Below are positions 36,344 to 44,940 of a stretch of 58,141 nt of DNA, one piece after another. Where the stretch lies: the NCBI GenBank assembly GCA_035762425.1, contig DASTOW010000393.1, forward strand, positions 1 through 58,141, given 5' to 3'. The stretch is from AWTP1-13 sp035762425. Its GTDB lineage: Bacteria; Pseudomonadota; Alphaproteobacteria; Rhizobiales; Hyphomicrobiaceae. The translations under genes and the position numbers were made by a program. Numbering within the stretch: the first letter of the stretch is position 1; the number at the start of each line of letters is the position of its first letter. The notes beneath the pieces were generated by a model. The model was not told where the DNA came from, did no database searches, and saw only the letters and a list, made by a program, of their open reading frames with translations.

Positions 36344-36594
36344 TGTGAGGCACGAGCGGTTGTTGCCTTGCGTCCTGTCGGGCTAGGTACGGCTCTTCGT
36401 CCGTGCGCGCCAGCAGTCACTCAGTATTGCGGGTTGGTGACCAGGCTCTAAGGTGCCGGCACGCGATCTTTCGGCATATTCCCCGATGCCAGCACGGCGC
36501 ATTTGCCTGCAACCTCGTGCAGGCGGTTCGATGGCCGCCGTTCAGCAGACCTCGACATTGCGACTTGGGTTTTGACCTCCGACAGGAGTGCGTC

Positions 36595-37920
36595 ATGTAC
36601 GCGATCTCGTTGTCGCCGACCGTGCGCCGCCTCTTTGCAGCGGCAGCCGGCATAGCCAGCCTGCTTGTCGCGACTGCGGCAGCCGGTGACGCCCGTTCGA
36701 GCGCGGACGCCGCGCACACCGGCGCAGCCAAAGCCGGTGACATCCGGCCCTTCCGCGTCACCATCCCCGAGGAAGACCTCAATGATCTGCGCCGACGCAT
36801 CGCCGCCACGCGCTGGCCTGACCGGGAGACGGTGCAAGACCAGTCGCAAGGCATTCAACTCGCGAAATTGCAGGAGCTGGTCCGTCACTGGGGCACTGCC
36901 TACGACTGGCGCAAGGCGGAAGCCAAGCTCAATAGCCTGCCTCAGTTCGTGACCAACATCGACGGCCTCGACGTTCATTTCATTCACGTCCAATCACAAC
37001 ATACCAGCGCCCTGCCGGTGATCATGACGCACGGCTGGCCGGGCTCGGTCTTCGAGCTTGTGAAGGTGATCGGCCCGCTTACCGATCCGACTGCCCACGG
37101 CGGGACAGCGCAAGACGCGTTCGACCTCGTGTTCCCTTCAATGCCCGGCTACGGCTTCTCAGGCAAACCGCAGGACACGGGTTGGGGGCCCGATCGCATC
37201 GCGCGGACCTGGGCGGAGCTCATGCGGCGCCTTGGCTATTCCCGCTATGTGGCGCAGGGCGGCGATTGGGGTTCCCCCGTCTCCAGCGCCATGGCGCGCC
37301 TGGCACCGGCCGGCCTGATCGGGATCCACATCAACTTGCCGGCGACGGTGCCAGCGGAGATCATCAAAATCGTCAACGACGGCGGTCCAGCGCCAGCAGG
37401 CCTATCCGACAAGGAGCGCGCGGCGTTCGACGCTCTCAGCGCATCCGCCAAGCAAGGCAGCAGGTCGTACGCCACGATGATGGGCACGCGACCGCAGACC
37501 ATCGGCTATGGACTGACGGATTCGCCCGCCGGCTTAGCCGCGTGGATGCTCGGACATCCGGGCTTCTCGCAGTGGACCTACAGCAGCAACGATCCCGAGA
37601 AGTCGCCGGACGAAGTGCTCGACGATGTCACGCTGTACTGGCTGACGAACACAGCAACTTCCGCTGCACGGCTGTACTGGGAGTACGGTGGACGCAGCGT
37701 CACCAACGCCGTCACGGAAAAAACCAACGAGATCGCACTACCGGTCGCCATCACAGTGTTTCCCGGCGAGACGTATCGCGCGCCGGAAACATGGGCGCGA
37801 CGGGCCTATCCCAACTTGATCTATTTCCGCGAGGTCGATAGGGGCGGCCACTTCGCGGCCTGGGAACAGCCGCAGCTGTTTGCCTCTGAGCTGCGCGCCG
37901 CGTTCCGTCCATTGCGGTGA
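36595..37920 (+). CDS. Secreted epoxide hydrolase (EHN type)
   Basis: This 441-residue protein has an N-terminal signal sequence (MYAISLSPTVRRLFAAAAGI, cleaved near residue 30) and an epoxide hydrolase N-terminal (EHN) domain, FRVTIPEEDLNDLRRRIAAT, typical of microsomal-type epoxide hydrolases. The alpha/beta hydrolase core has the oxyanion motif HGWPGS, the nucleophile Asp in GGDWGS and the catalytic His in GGHFAAWEQP. It opens epoxides to diols, in detoxification or catabolism. The start at 36595 follows CAGGAG; a longer frame back to 36403 has no ribosome-binding site. The ohr gene follows 41 bases later. Confidence 0.9.
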   Translation: MYAISLSPTVRRLFAAAAGIASLLVATAAAGDARSSADAAHTGAAKAGDIRPFRVTIPEEDLNDLRRRIAATRWPDRETVQDQSQGIQLAKLQELVRHWGTAYDWRKAEAKLNSLPQFVTNIDGLDVHFIHVQSQHTSALPVIMTHGWPGSVFELVKVIGPLTDPTAHGGTAQDAFDLVFPSMPGYGFSGKPQDTGWGPDRIARTWAELMRRLGYSRYVAQGGDWGSPVSSAMARLAPAGLIGIHINLPATVPAEIIKIVNDGGPAPAGLSDKERAAFDALSASAKQGSRSYATMMGTRPQTIGYGLTDSPAGLAAWMLGHPGFSQWTYSSNDPEKSPDEVLDDVTLYWLTNTATSAARLYWEYGGRSVTNAVTEKTNEIALPVAITVFPGETYRAPETWARRAYPNLIYFREVDRGGHFAAWEQPQLFASELRAAFRPLR

Positions 37921-37961
37921 GCAGCGCCCCACTTCAGCCCGATCATTCGAGGAGCACAGCC

Positions 37962-38393
37962 ATGACAGCAGTAGCCGAAAAGCCCGCGAAAGTCCTGTAC
38001 ACGGCCAAGACCCACACCACCGGCGGGCGTGAGAAGGGTGTTGCGAAAAGCTCTGACGGTCGTCTGGACGTAAAGCTGTCGCCTCCCGGCTCATCTGGCC
38101 AAGGCACCAACCCGGAGCAGTTGTTCGCAGCGGGCTGGTCCGCGTGCTTCGAGGGAGCGATGGGGCTTGCGGCCCGTAAGATGAAGGTGAAGCTGCCAGA
38201 CGACACAGCCATCGATGCCGAGGTTGACCTCAACCAAGGCGACGCCGGCTACTTCCTGCGGGCTCGCCTCAACGTCAGCGTACCGGGCGTGACGCGTGAT
38301 ATTGCCAGGGCGATCGTGGAGGAGGCCCACAAGACCTGTCCCTACTCCAAGGCGATCCGCGGCAATGTCGACGTGACCGTCAACGTGGTTTGA
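37962..38393 (+). CDS. ohr: Organic hydroperoxide resistance protein Ohr
   Basis: Ohr is a thiol peroxidase that reduces organic hydroperoxides. The 143-residue protein has the two redox cysteines of the OsmC/Ohr fold, in GWSACFEGAMG and KTCPYSKAIRGN, and the typical start VLYTAKTHTTGGREKG. The start follows CGAGGAGC. No MarR-type OhrR gene is adjacent; the marR-type gene at 18748 is too far to be an obvious partner. Together with the epoxide hydrolase it forms a small detoxification pair inside the accessory insert. Confidence 0.95.
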   Translation: MTAVAEKPAKVLYTAKTHTTGGREKGVAKSSDGRLDVKLSPPGSSGQGTNPEQLFAAGWSACFEGAMGLAARKMKVKLPDDTAIDAEVDLNQGDAGYFLRARLNVSVPGVTRDIARAIVEEAHKTCPYSKAIRGNVDVTVNVV

Positions 38394-38948
38394 TGCACTT
38401 GCTTGAAGACGGCGTGTGCTTGGGCGGTGCCGGTTCGCTTGCGGTCGCGGCGCCGGCTCGGCTGAGCGGGTCTTGGCAACGCTGCGCAACGACGGGCGAT
38501 GATGCCGCCAGGCCCAGCCGGGCGTCACATTGCTCGCCTCATCCCTGCGTCGAGCCCCGCACTCAGCCCGCACTCAGCCCGCACTCAGCCCGCACTCAGA
38601 TTGCAAGCGACGTGCGGCACGCCGTTTGGGCGGTTTCCGAGCACGCGGTCGATGGCGCCCAGCCAGGCGACGTCGTCCCGGGTGCATCGATTGTCGCGCC
38701 AGTACTTCACGATGGGCCCGGCATAGCGCGCATCAGTAGCGTGCCGACCCCAGGGGGTGGCCGGCTCGTGCCCACTGACCGCCGCCGAACAGCGCACCTA
38801 GGAGCAACAGCACCGGGTCCAACATCGCCAGCCCGGAGCATCAGCAGCACGAAGCCGACTGATCCGCGCCGATGCGGTGCGGCGCACCAGTGTTCCTTTG
38901 CTTTACGCCATTTGCGCTCTGGCAGCGCCCGGCACTTCAATCGGGTTG
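38394..38948. other. Intergenic region between ohr and gmk
   Basis: This 555-bp stretch carries no ORF I can support. A four-copy 11-bp tandem repeat lies at 38557-38600. Short open frames on the reverse strand (for example 38585-38797) have no recognisable motif. Because rsmA and gmk are neighbours in many relatives, this may be decayed remains of inserted DNA. Confidence 0.5.
38557..38600. repeat. Four 11-bp tandem repeats
   Basis: Head-to-tail copies of CCGCACTCAGC are seen at 38557, 38568, 38579 and 38590, the last with its final base changed. No spacers are present. Confidence 0.9.
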
Positions 38949-39605
38949 TCAAAGGCTCGCCAGGACATCGGCGACGAAGTCGGCCATGCCGGTCAGCCGC
39001 TCGCGCTTCAGCCGCTCCGCGTTGAGGATCGACTGCAGTGCGGCGAGGCTGGCATCGACGTCGGAATTGACGAGCACGTAGTCGTATTCCGACCAATGCG
39101 CGACCTCGCTAGCCGCCGCCGCCATGCGCCGCGCCACCACCTCGGCACTGTCGAGGCCGCGCGCGCGCAGGCGGCGCTCCAGGGCCTCTCCGTCCGGCGG
39201 CAGGATGAAGACCGTTACGACATCGGCCGGCAGCTGGGTCTTGAGCTGGCGCGTGCCCTGCCAGTCGATGTCGAACAGCATGTCCCGGCCTGCCGTCAGG
39301 GCCGCCATCACCGGCGCTCTTGGCGTGCCGTATGACTTGTCGAATACCGGTGCCCATTCCAGCAGGTCGCTCGCGCTCTTCAGGCGCTCGAACTCGGCCG
39401 CATCTATGAAGAAGTAATCCCTGCCCTCAACCTCGCCGGGGCGCGGTGGGCGGGTCGTCACGGACACGGACAATTGCAGATCGGGATTGGCCTCAAGGAG
39501 CCGCTTGGCGAGCGTGGTCTTGCCGGCGCCGGATGGAGAGGACAGCACGAGGAGCAGCCCGCGTCGCGCGATGCTGGATGCGCCGCTGTGTCTCGCCTCA
39601 CTCAA
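38949..39605 (-). CDS. gmk: Guanylate kinase
   Basis: Gmk phosphorylates GMP to GDP. The 218-residue protein has the P-loop SSPSGAGKTT (about residues 22-31), SVTTRPPRPGEVEGRDYFFI for GMP binding, and VFILPPDGEALERRLRARG. The length is normal. The start overlaps the end of yicC by 8 bases, so they are translationally coupled. It ends a leftward cluster with mltG and yicC. Confidence 0.97.
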   Translation of the reverse strand: MSEARHSGASSIARRGLLLVLSSPSGAGKTTLAKRLLEANPDLQLSVSVTTRPPRPGEVEGRDYFFIDAAEFERLKSASDLLEWAPVFDKSYGTPRAPVMAALTAGRDMLFDIDWQGTRQLKTQLPADVVTVFILPPDGEALERRLRARGLDSAEVVARRMAAAASEVAHWSEYDYVLVNSDVDASLAALQSILNAERLKRERLTGMADFVADVLASL

Positions 39606-40485
39606 TGTTCTGCACCTGCTCGCGCATCTGGTCGATGATGGCTTTCAGTTCGAGGCCGGCCCGCGTGGTCTCGGCATCGCTGGCCTTCGAGCACAGCGTA
39701 TTGGCCTCGCGGTTGAATTCTTGCGCCAGGAAATCCAGGCGCCGCCCGGCCGGCTCGCTGGATGCTAGCAGCTCGCGCGCGCCGGCAATGTGCGCCGCAA
39801 GGCGCTTCAGTTCCTCCTCGACGTCGGCGCGGGTGGCAAGCAGCGCCGCCTCCTGATAGAGCCGCGCCTCGTCGAGAGGCACGCCAGGCTCGAGCAGGCG
39901 CGCCACCTGCTCGTTGAGGCGCTGCCGAATGGCTTCGGGCGCGCGAGCCGGACAGCGCTCAACCATCTCGATCAGCCTTGCGATCGCCGACAGTTGCTCG
40001 ACGATCACGGCCTCGAGCCGGCGTCCTTCTCCAGCGCGCGCGGTCACCAACCCGTCGAGCGCCTGCGCCAGGCTCACCAGTATTGCCTCGTTGCGGTCGC
40101 GCGCCGCGTCCTCGCTCTCCTCTGCCTCGACGAACTCGAGCACGCCGCGGATGCCGAGCAGCCCATCGGCACGCGGGGGCTCGATATTGGTCATGGCATG
40201 TAACTTGTCGAGCGCCGCCAACACCTGACGCAAGGCGGCCTCGTTGAGGCGGATCTGGGAAACGCCTTCGCTGCGCTTGACGTTGAGATTGACCGAGATA
40301 CTGCCGCGCGTGACGCGCTTGGCGATTGCCTCGCGGATGCGCGGCTCCAGGGCCTCGAAGCCGGGCGGCAGGCGCAGCCGCACATCGAGGCCGCGACCAT
40401 TGACCGAACGCAGCTCCCAATGCCAACTCGTTGAACCGGCCGCCCCGTCCGCGCGGGCAAATCCGGTCATGCTCTTGATGGTCAT
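39598..40485 (-). CDS. yicC: YicC-family endoribonuclease
   Basis: This 295-residue protein has the YicC start MTIKSMTGFARADG, the WELRSVNGRGLDVRLRLP segment and the C-terminal DUF1732-type end EFNREANTLCSKASDAETTR. Proteins of this family act in RNA turnover, including degradation of small RNAs in E. coli. The adjacency to gmk is conserved. It begins 126 bases after mltG ends. Confidence 0.95.
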   Translation of the reverse strand: MTIKSMTGFARADGAAGSTSWHWELRSVNGRGLDVRLRLPPGFEALEPRIREAIAKRVTRGSISVNLNVKRSEGVSQIRLNEAALRQVLAALDKLHAMTNIEPPRADGLLGIRGVLEFVEAEESEDAARDRNEAILVSLAQALDGLVTARAGEGRRLEAVIVEQLSAIARLIEMVERCPARAPEAIRQRLNEQVARLLEPGVPLDEARLYQEAALLATRADVEEELKRLAAHIAGARELLASSEPAGRRLDFLAQEFNREANTLCSKASDAETTRAGLELKAIIDQMREQVQNIE

Positions 40486-40590
40486 GCGGGGGCGCTTCCG
40501 CGTGGCTGCCGGCGCGCGGCGCGCGCGATTCGGTCGACGTTGGCAGAGTCTAGCGGCAGATCACCGGCCCAACAAGAAGCACGGTCCATG

Positions 40591-40606
40591 GGCCGCGCGC
40601 GCGGCC
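40591..40606. repeat. GC palindrome downstream of mltG
   Basis: GGCCGCGCGCGCGGCC is a perfect 16-bp palindrome just after the mltG stop. It could form a strong hairpin, but no T-run follows on the reverse strand, so I do not call it an intrinsic terminator. Confidence 0.5.
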
Positions 40607-40611
40607 TGAGC

Positions 40612-42093
40612 TCATTTCTTGCTGCCTTCCTGCGCCTTGTTGGCGTCCTGCGCCCAGGGCAAGGTCTCCTTCGGCGGGGCTTTCTTGACCTGAGTCTTCT
40701 CGGCCGCTTTCTCCTTGTCGGCAGCCTTGACCGCGGCTTTCTCGGGTGCCTTTTCCGGTGCCTTCTCTTCGGGCTTCTCCGCGGCCTTCTCTGCCGCCTG
40801 CTCGCCGCTCTGCTCTTTCGCGGGAGGTATGCGGATCAGGTTGCGGTTGCTGCCAGGCGCGTTGGTGTAGGGCAACGTGGTGGGAGGAATGCGCACCGTG
40901 CCGGCCTTGGCCTTCTCCTTCTCGGCCTTCTCCGCCTTCGTTTCCCGCTCGGTGGCGCGCCATTTGCTGACGTTGGTATTGTGGTCCTTCAGCGTCTCGG
41001 AGAACACGTGGCCACCGGCACCGTCGGCAACGAAATAGAGCTCCTTGGTGTCGGACGGATTGAGCACCGCCTCGATGGCGCGCCGTCCAGGGTTGCAGAT
41101 GGGCGTCTGGGGCAGGCCATGCATCTGGTACGTGTTGTGGTTGGTCTTCTGCTCGATCTCGCTGCGCAGGATGGGCCGGCCCCAGGCGACCTTGCCGCCC
41201 TGCAGGCCGTAGAGGATGGTGGGATCGGACTGCAGGCGCATGTTCAGGCGCAGCCGATTGTGGAACACGGCCGCCACGCGCTGGCGCTCGTCGTTGCGGC
41301 CGGTCTCCTTCTCGACGATCGAGGCGAGGATGACCGCTTCGTCCCACGACTTGATCGGCAGATCCTTCTTGCGCTGCGACCACAGCCGCTCGGCCAGCTG
41401 CTTGGACTGCGCAGCCATGTTGTCGAGGATCGTCTGGCGATCGTAGCCACGCGGCACGACGAAGGTTTCGGGTAGCAGCGAGCCTTCGGCCGGCACCGAG
41501 GTGATCTCGCCGGACAGCCCCTGGTCGGCCTTCAGGCGCTCCACGATCTGGTGACTGGTCAAGCCTTCCGGCACCGTCACCTTGTAGGTCACGGTGCGCC
41601 CTTCTGACAGGGTATCGACCACCTGCTTGATGCTGGCGTTCTGGCGAATCTCGAAGTCGCCGGCCTTGAGCTGGACGGCCTTGTCGCCGTCCATCCAGGC
41701 CGCGACCTTGGCCCAGAGGTATCCAGCCACGAACAGGCGACGGTCGGCGATGATCCCCTCGCGCTCAAGCCGGGTGGCGATCTCTTGCGTGCCCTCGCCC
41801 TTCGGGATCACCACAACCTTGTTGCGCTCCAGGGGCCCCGGCGCGTCGATCTGGCTGTCGAACACATAGGCCGCCGCGCCGGCAGCCACCATGAGCACCA
41901 GCACCAGGGTCAGCACGGCGTTCACAAAGCGCATGAACGGACGCATCCTGCGCGGTTCACGCCCGCCTCTGCCGCGCCGCGGCCTGGCAGGGGCGCGCGT
42001 CGGCTCCAGCCTCTCCAAAGGGCTGTGCGCGAGGCTGCCGGTACGACTGAACGACGGGTCCAGATTCCGGCCTACCGGCTGGCGAATGCTCAT
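40612..42093 (-). CDS. mltG: Endolytic murein transglycosylase MltG
   Basis: MltG cleaves nascent glycan strands and helps set peptidoglycan chain length. The 493-residue protein has a basic N-terminal cytosolic part, one membrane helix (about residues 55-75), a LysM-like region (VVIPKGEGTQEIATRLERE) and the YceG catalytic domain with the Glu in ASIVEKETG, SDPTILYG and NTYQMHGLPQTPICNPG. The C-terminal 70 residues are an unusual low-complexity tail of Ala/Glu/Lys repeats (AAEKAAEKPEEKAPEKAPEK). Such a tail could reach through the peptidoglycan; that is inference. It lies between fabF and yicC-gmk, as in many relatives. Confidence 0.95.
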   Translation of the reverse strand: MSIRQPVGRNLDPSFSRTGSLAHSPLERLEPTRAPARPRRGRGGREPRRMRPFMRFVNAVLTLVLVLMVAAGAAAYVFDSQIDAPGPLERNKVVVIPKGEGTQEIATRLEREGIIADRRLFVAGYLWAKVAAWMDGDKAVQLKAGDFEIRQNASIKQVVDTLSEGRTVTYKVTVPEGLTSHQIVERLKADQGLSGEITSVPAEGSLLPETFVVPRGYDRQTILDNMAAQSKQLAERLWSQRKKDLPIKSWDEAVILASIVEKETGRNDERQRVAAVFHNRLRLNMRLQSDPTILYGLQGGKVAWGRPILRSEIEQKTNHNTYQMHGLPQTPICNPGRRAIEAVLNPSDTKELYFVADGAGGHVFSETLKDHNTNVSKWRATERETKAEKAEKEKAKAGTVRIPPTTLPYTNAPGSNRNLIRIPPAKEQSGEQAAEKAAEKPEEKAPEKAPEKAAVKAADKEKAAEKTQVKKAPPKETLPWAQDANKAQEGSKK

Positions 42094-42338
42094 TCCTGGT
42101 TCCCAATCGACACGCCGCCCGTGTCCTGCAATGCAGTTTGGTGTGCCCTTTGTATCGGCTGGTGAATCTTACGTCGAACCTAATTGTAAATGTGGCGAAA
42201 GGGCGAAACGGTGCAGATACGCCCGTTCGCGCTGAGCATAAGTGCTTGTATACGCTGCGCCCGCGTCGGCAACGCAACGTGGTCCTACCCAGCGATCGGC
42301 GCCTGACAAAGCCGCTAATCGGCGCCCAAAAAGCCGGA

Positions 42339-43604
42339 CTAGGCCGTGTAGCGGCGCAACACCACGGAGGCGTTGGTGCCTCCGAAGCCGAACGAGTTCG
42401 ACAGCGCCACGTCGATCGGACGTTCCTGCGCCTTGTGCGGCACCAGGTCGATTGCCGTCTCCACCGATGGGTTGTCGAGATTGAGCGTGGGCGGGGCAAT
42501 GTTGTCGCGGATGGCGAGCACCGAGTAGATGGCCTCGACCGCACCGGCAGCACCAAGCAGATGGCCAATCGCCGATTTGGTCGACGACATGGCGAGCTTG
42601 CCGGATGCATTGCCAAACAGGCGTTCCACCGCCTTCAGTTCGATCTCGTCGCCCATGGTCGAGGTGCCGTGCGCATTCACGTACTGGATGTCGCTTGGCT
42701 GCAGACCCGCCCGCTTCAGCGCCATGCGCATGGAGCGATAGGCGCCATCGCCGTCCTCAGACGGAGCGGTGATGTGATAGGCGTCACCCGACAAGCCGTA
42801 GCCGATCACCTCGGCATAGATCTTGGCGCCGCGCGCCTTGGCGTGCTCGAGCTCCTCTAGCACGACGATGCCGGCACCCTCGCCCATCACGAAACCGTCG
42901 CGATCCTTGTCGTAGGGACGCGAGGCTTTCTGTGGCTGGTCGTTGAAGGTCGTGCAAAGCGCGCGGCACGCGGCGAAGCCGGCAACCGCGATGCGGCAGA
43001 TCGGGCTTTCGGCTCCTCCCGCCACCATCACGTCGGCATCGTCGAGCGCAATCAGCCGCGCTGCATCACCGATGGCATGCGCGCCGGTTGAGCAGGCGGT
43101 GACGACGGCGTGGTTGGGACCTTTCAGGTCATGGCGGATCGACACGTAGCCAGACGCCAGATTGATCAGTCGCCCAGGGATGAAGAACGGGCTGACGCGG
43201 CGCGGCCCCTTCTCCTTGAGAAGGATCGAGGTATCGGCGATGCCGGACAGGCCGCCGATGCCGGAACCGATCAGGACGCCGGTGCGCTCCTGCTTCTCCT
43301 GCGTATCGGCTATCCAGCCGGCGTCGTCGAGCGCCTGTGTGGAGGCGGCCATGCCGTAAACGATGAAGTCATCAACCTTGCGCTGTTCCTTTGGCTCCAT
43401 CCAATCGTCGGGATTGAACTTGCCTTCGGACTGCGCGCCGCGAGGAATGAAGCAGGCGATCTGACACGTCAGATCGTCGACCTGGAATTCCTCGATGCGG
43501 CGGGCGCCGCTGTTGCCAGCAATCAACCGCGACCAGCTTGCATCGACGCCGCTACCGAGCGGCGTCACGAGGCCGAGCCCGGTGATGACGACGCGTCGCA
43601 ACAT
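42339..43604 (-). CDS. fabF: Beta-ketoacyl-ACP synthase II FabF
   Basis: FabF condenses malonyl-ACP with growing acyl-ACP chains. The 421-residue protein has the catalytic triad: Cys in VTACSTGAHAIGD, His in VNAHGTSTMGDE and His in AIGHLLGAAGAVE, plus the conserved GFGGTNAS near the end. It follows acpP by 86 bases, the usual order. The next gene downstream, mltG, starts 245 bases later. Confidence 0.97.
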   Translation of the reverse strand: MLRRVVITGLGLVTPLGSGVDASWSRLIAGNSGARRIEEFQVDDLTCQIACFIPRGAQSEGKFNPDDWMEPKEQRKVDDFIVYGMAASTQALDDAGWIADTQEKQERTGVLIGSGIGGLSGIADTSILLKEKGPRRVSPFFIPGRLINLASGYVSIRHDLKGPNHAVVTACSTGAHAIGDAARLIALDDADVMVAGGAESPICRIAVAGFAACRALCTTFNDQPQKASRPYDKDRDGFVMGEGAGIVVLEELEHAKARGAKIYAEVIGYGLSGDAYHITAPSEDGDGAYRSMRMALKRAGLQPSDIQYVNAHGTSTMGDEIELKAVERLFGNASGKLAMSSTKSAIGHLLGAAGAVEAIYSVLAIRDNIAPPTLNLDNPSVETAIDLVPHKAQERPIDVALSNSFGFGGTNASVVLRRYTA

Positions 43605-43690
43605 GCCTGATCCTGAAACTGCTGTTTCGGCTATCGGTGCAGGGGCGACGCAATTGCCGTCCCGGCACTCACATCGCGGCGGCCTGGCTC

Positions 43691-43936
43691 TCAGGCCGCG
43701 CTGCTGGCGTTCTTCTCAAGAAATTTGACCGCATCGCCGACGGTCTGGATCTGCTCGGCGGCGTCATCGGGAATCTCGCAGCCGAACTCTTCCTCGAACG
43801 CCATCACGAGTTCCACAGTGTCCAAGCTGTCCGCGCCCAGATCATCGATGAAGCTGGCGTTGTCGGTGACCTTGTCGGCCTCGACGCCCAGATGTTCGAC
43901 CACGATCTTTTTTACGCGCGCTGCGACATCGCTCAT
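43691..43936 (-). CDS. acpP: Acyl carrier protein
   Basis: AcpP carries acyl chains on a 4'-phosphopantetheine attached to the Ser of the GADSLDTVELVM motif. The 81-residue acidic helical protein starts at ATG 43936 (MSDVAARVKKIVVEHLG); an upstream in-frame ATG at 43969 would add 11 basic residues that are not part of the family. A 251-bp gap separates it from fabG and probably contains its own strong promoter. Confidence 0.97.
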   Translation of the reverse strand: MSDVAARVKKIVVEHLGVEADKVTDNASFIDDLGADSLDTVELVMAFEEEFGCEIPDDAAEQIQTVGDAVKFLEKNASSAA

Positions 43937-44187
43937 TGGTTTATCCCCTCGGCTCTTTCGCTGATCCAAGCTGTTGCGGTTTGTTTCTCACCCGTGAGGG
44001 ATGGGCCAACGGCCCCTACCAACGCCACGCGAACGAGCGGCACGGCGCCGCCAGGCATCCGGCCGATCCGGTTTTTTCCCAGGGTTGAACTCACAAATCA
44101 CGGGCTCGTTAACACACTTCATAGGGCTTGACCAGCACTCCAAAAAGCCCGGTCCAGCCCGCGTTTACCACAGGCCTTGGCCAGCCT

Positions 44188-44931
44188 TCAGATCATGACC
44201 ATGCCGCCGTTCACGTGCAGGGTTTGGCCCGTCATATAGCCGGCTTCCGCCGAGGCCAGATAGACCGTTGCCGCGGCGATGTCATCAGGCGTACCGAACT
44301 TCTGGGCCGGGATGGCTTCACGGATCGTGGCCACCTGTTTTTCGTTAAGTGCGTCGGTCATCGGCGTCGAGATGAAGCCAGGGGCGATGCAGTTGACCGT
44401 GATGCCGCGCGAGGCGACCTCGCGGGCCAGCGACTTGGACATGCCGATCATGCCGGCCTTGGAGGCGGCGTAGTTGCCCTGGCCCGGGTTGCCGATGATG
44501 CCGCTCACCGAGGAGATGTTAACGATCCGGCCATAGCCGGTCTTGGCCCGCATCATGCCCCTGGCGGCCGCCCGCATCAGCATGAAGGTGGACGTCAGAT
44601 TGACCGCGATCACCTCGTCCCACTGTTCGTCCTTCATGACCATGAACAGGTTGTCCTTGGTCAACCCGGCGTTGTTGACCAGGATATCGAGCCGGCCGAG
44701 CTTGGCCGTGGCCTCATCGATGAGTTTCGCAACCTGGGCCTTATTGCCGAGGTCGCACGGACAGACGTGCACCCTGCTGCCTAGCTCGGAGGCGAGCTTG
44801 TCGAGCTTGTCCTGCTGCCGGCCCGAGATGGCGACGGTCGCGCCCTGCTTGTGCAAGGCCTTGGCAATGGCGCCGCCGATGCCACCAGTGGCGCCCGTGA
44901 CCAGTGCACTCTTGTCGGTCAACTCGAACAT
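44188..44931 (-). CDS. fabG: 3-oxoacyl-ACP reductase FabG
   Basis: FabG reduces beta-ketoacyl-ACP with NADPH. The 247-residue short-chain dehydrogenase has the coenzyme motif TGATGGIG, the NNAGLTKDNL segment, and the catalytic Ser-Tyr-Lys in NISSVSGIIGNPGQGNYAASKAG. It begins 9 bases after fabD, so the two are co-transcribed. Confidence 0.97.
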   Translation of the reverse strand: MFELTDKSALVTGATGGIGGAIAKALHKQGATVAISGRQQDKLDKLASELGSRVHVCPCDLGNKAQVAKLIDEATAKLGRLDILVNNAGLTKDNLFMVMKDEQWDEVIAVNLTSTFMLMRAAARGMMRAKTGYGRIVNISSVSGIIGNPGQGNYAASKAGMIGMSKSLAREVASRGITVNCIAPGFISTPMTDALNEKQVATIREAIPAQKFGTPDDIAAATVYLASAEAGYMTGQTLHVNGGMVMI

Positions 44932-44940
44932 CTGATCCCT

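Noticed and set aside
35776..36420. Reverse open frame through the Lys/Val/Pro repeats, giving a Gly/Ser/Phe/Thr repeat protein
   Set aside because: The repeat structure keeps the opposite strand open. The forward frame has a ribosome-binding site, a signal peptide and TPR units, so it is the real gene.
38585..38797. Reverse ORF in the gap before gmk
   Set aside because: A short region reads like protein (GPIVKYWRDN), but there is no start signal, no family and the frame ends quickly; it may be decayed DNA.
40591..40606. Intrinsic terminator for mltG
   Set aside because: The palindrome is strong but no T-run follows in the reverse direction.
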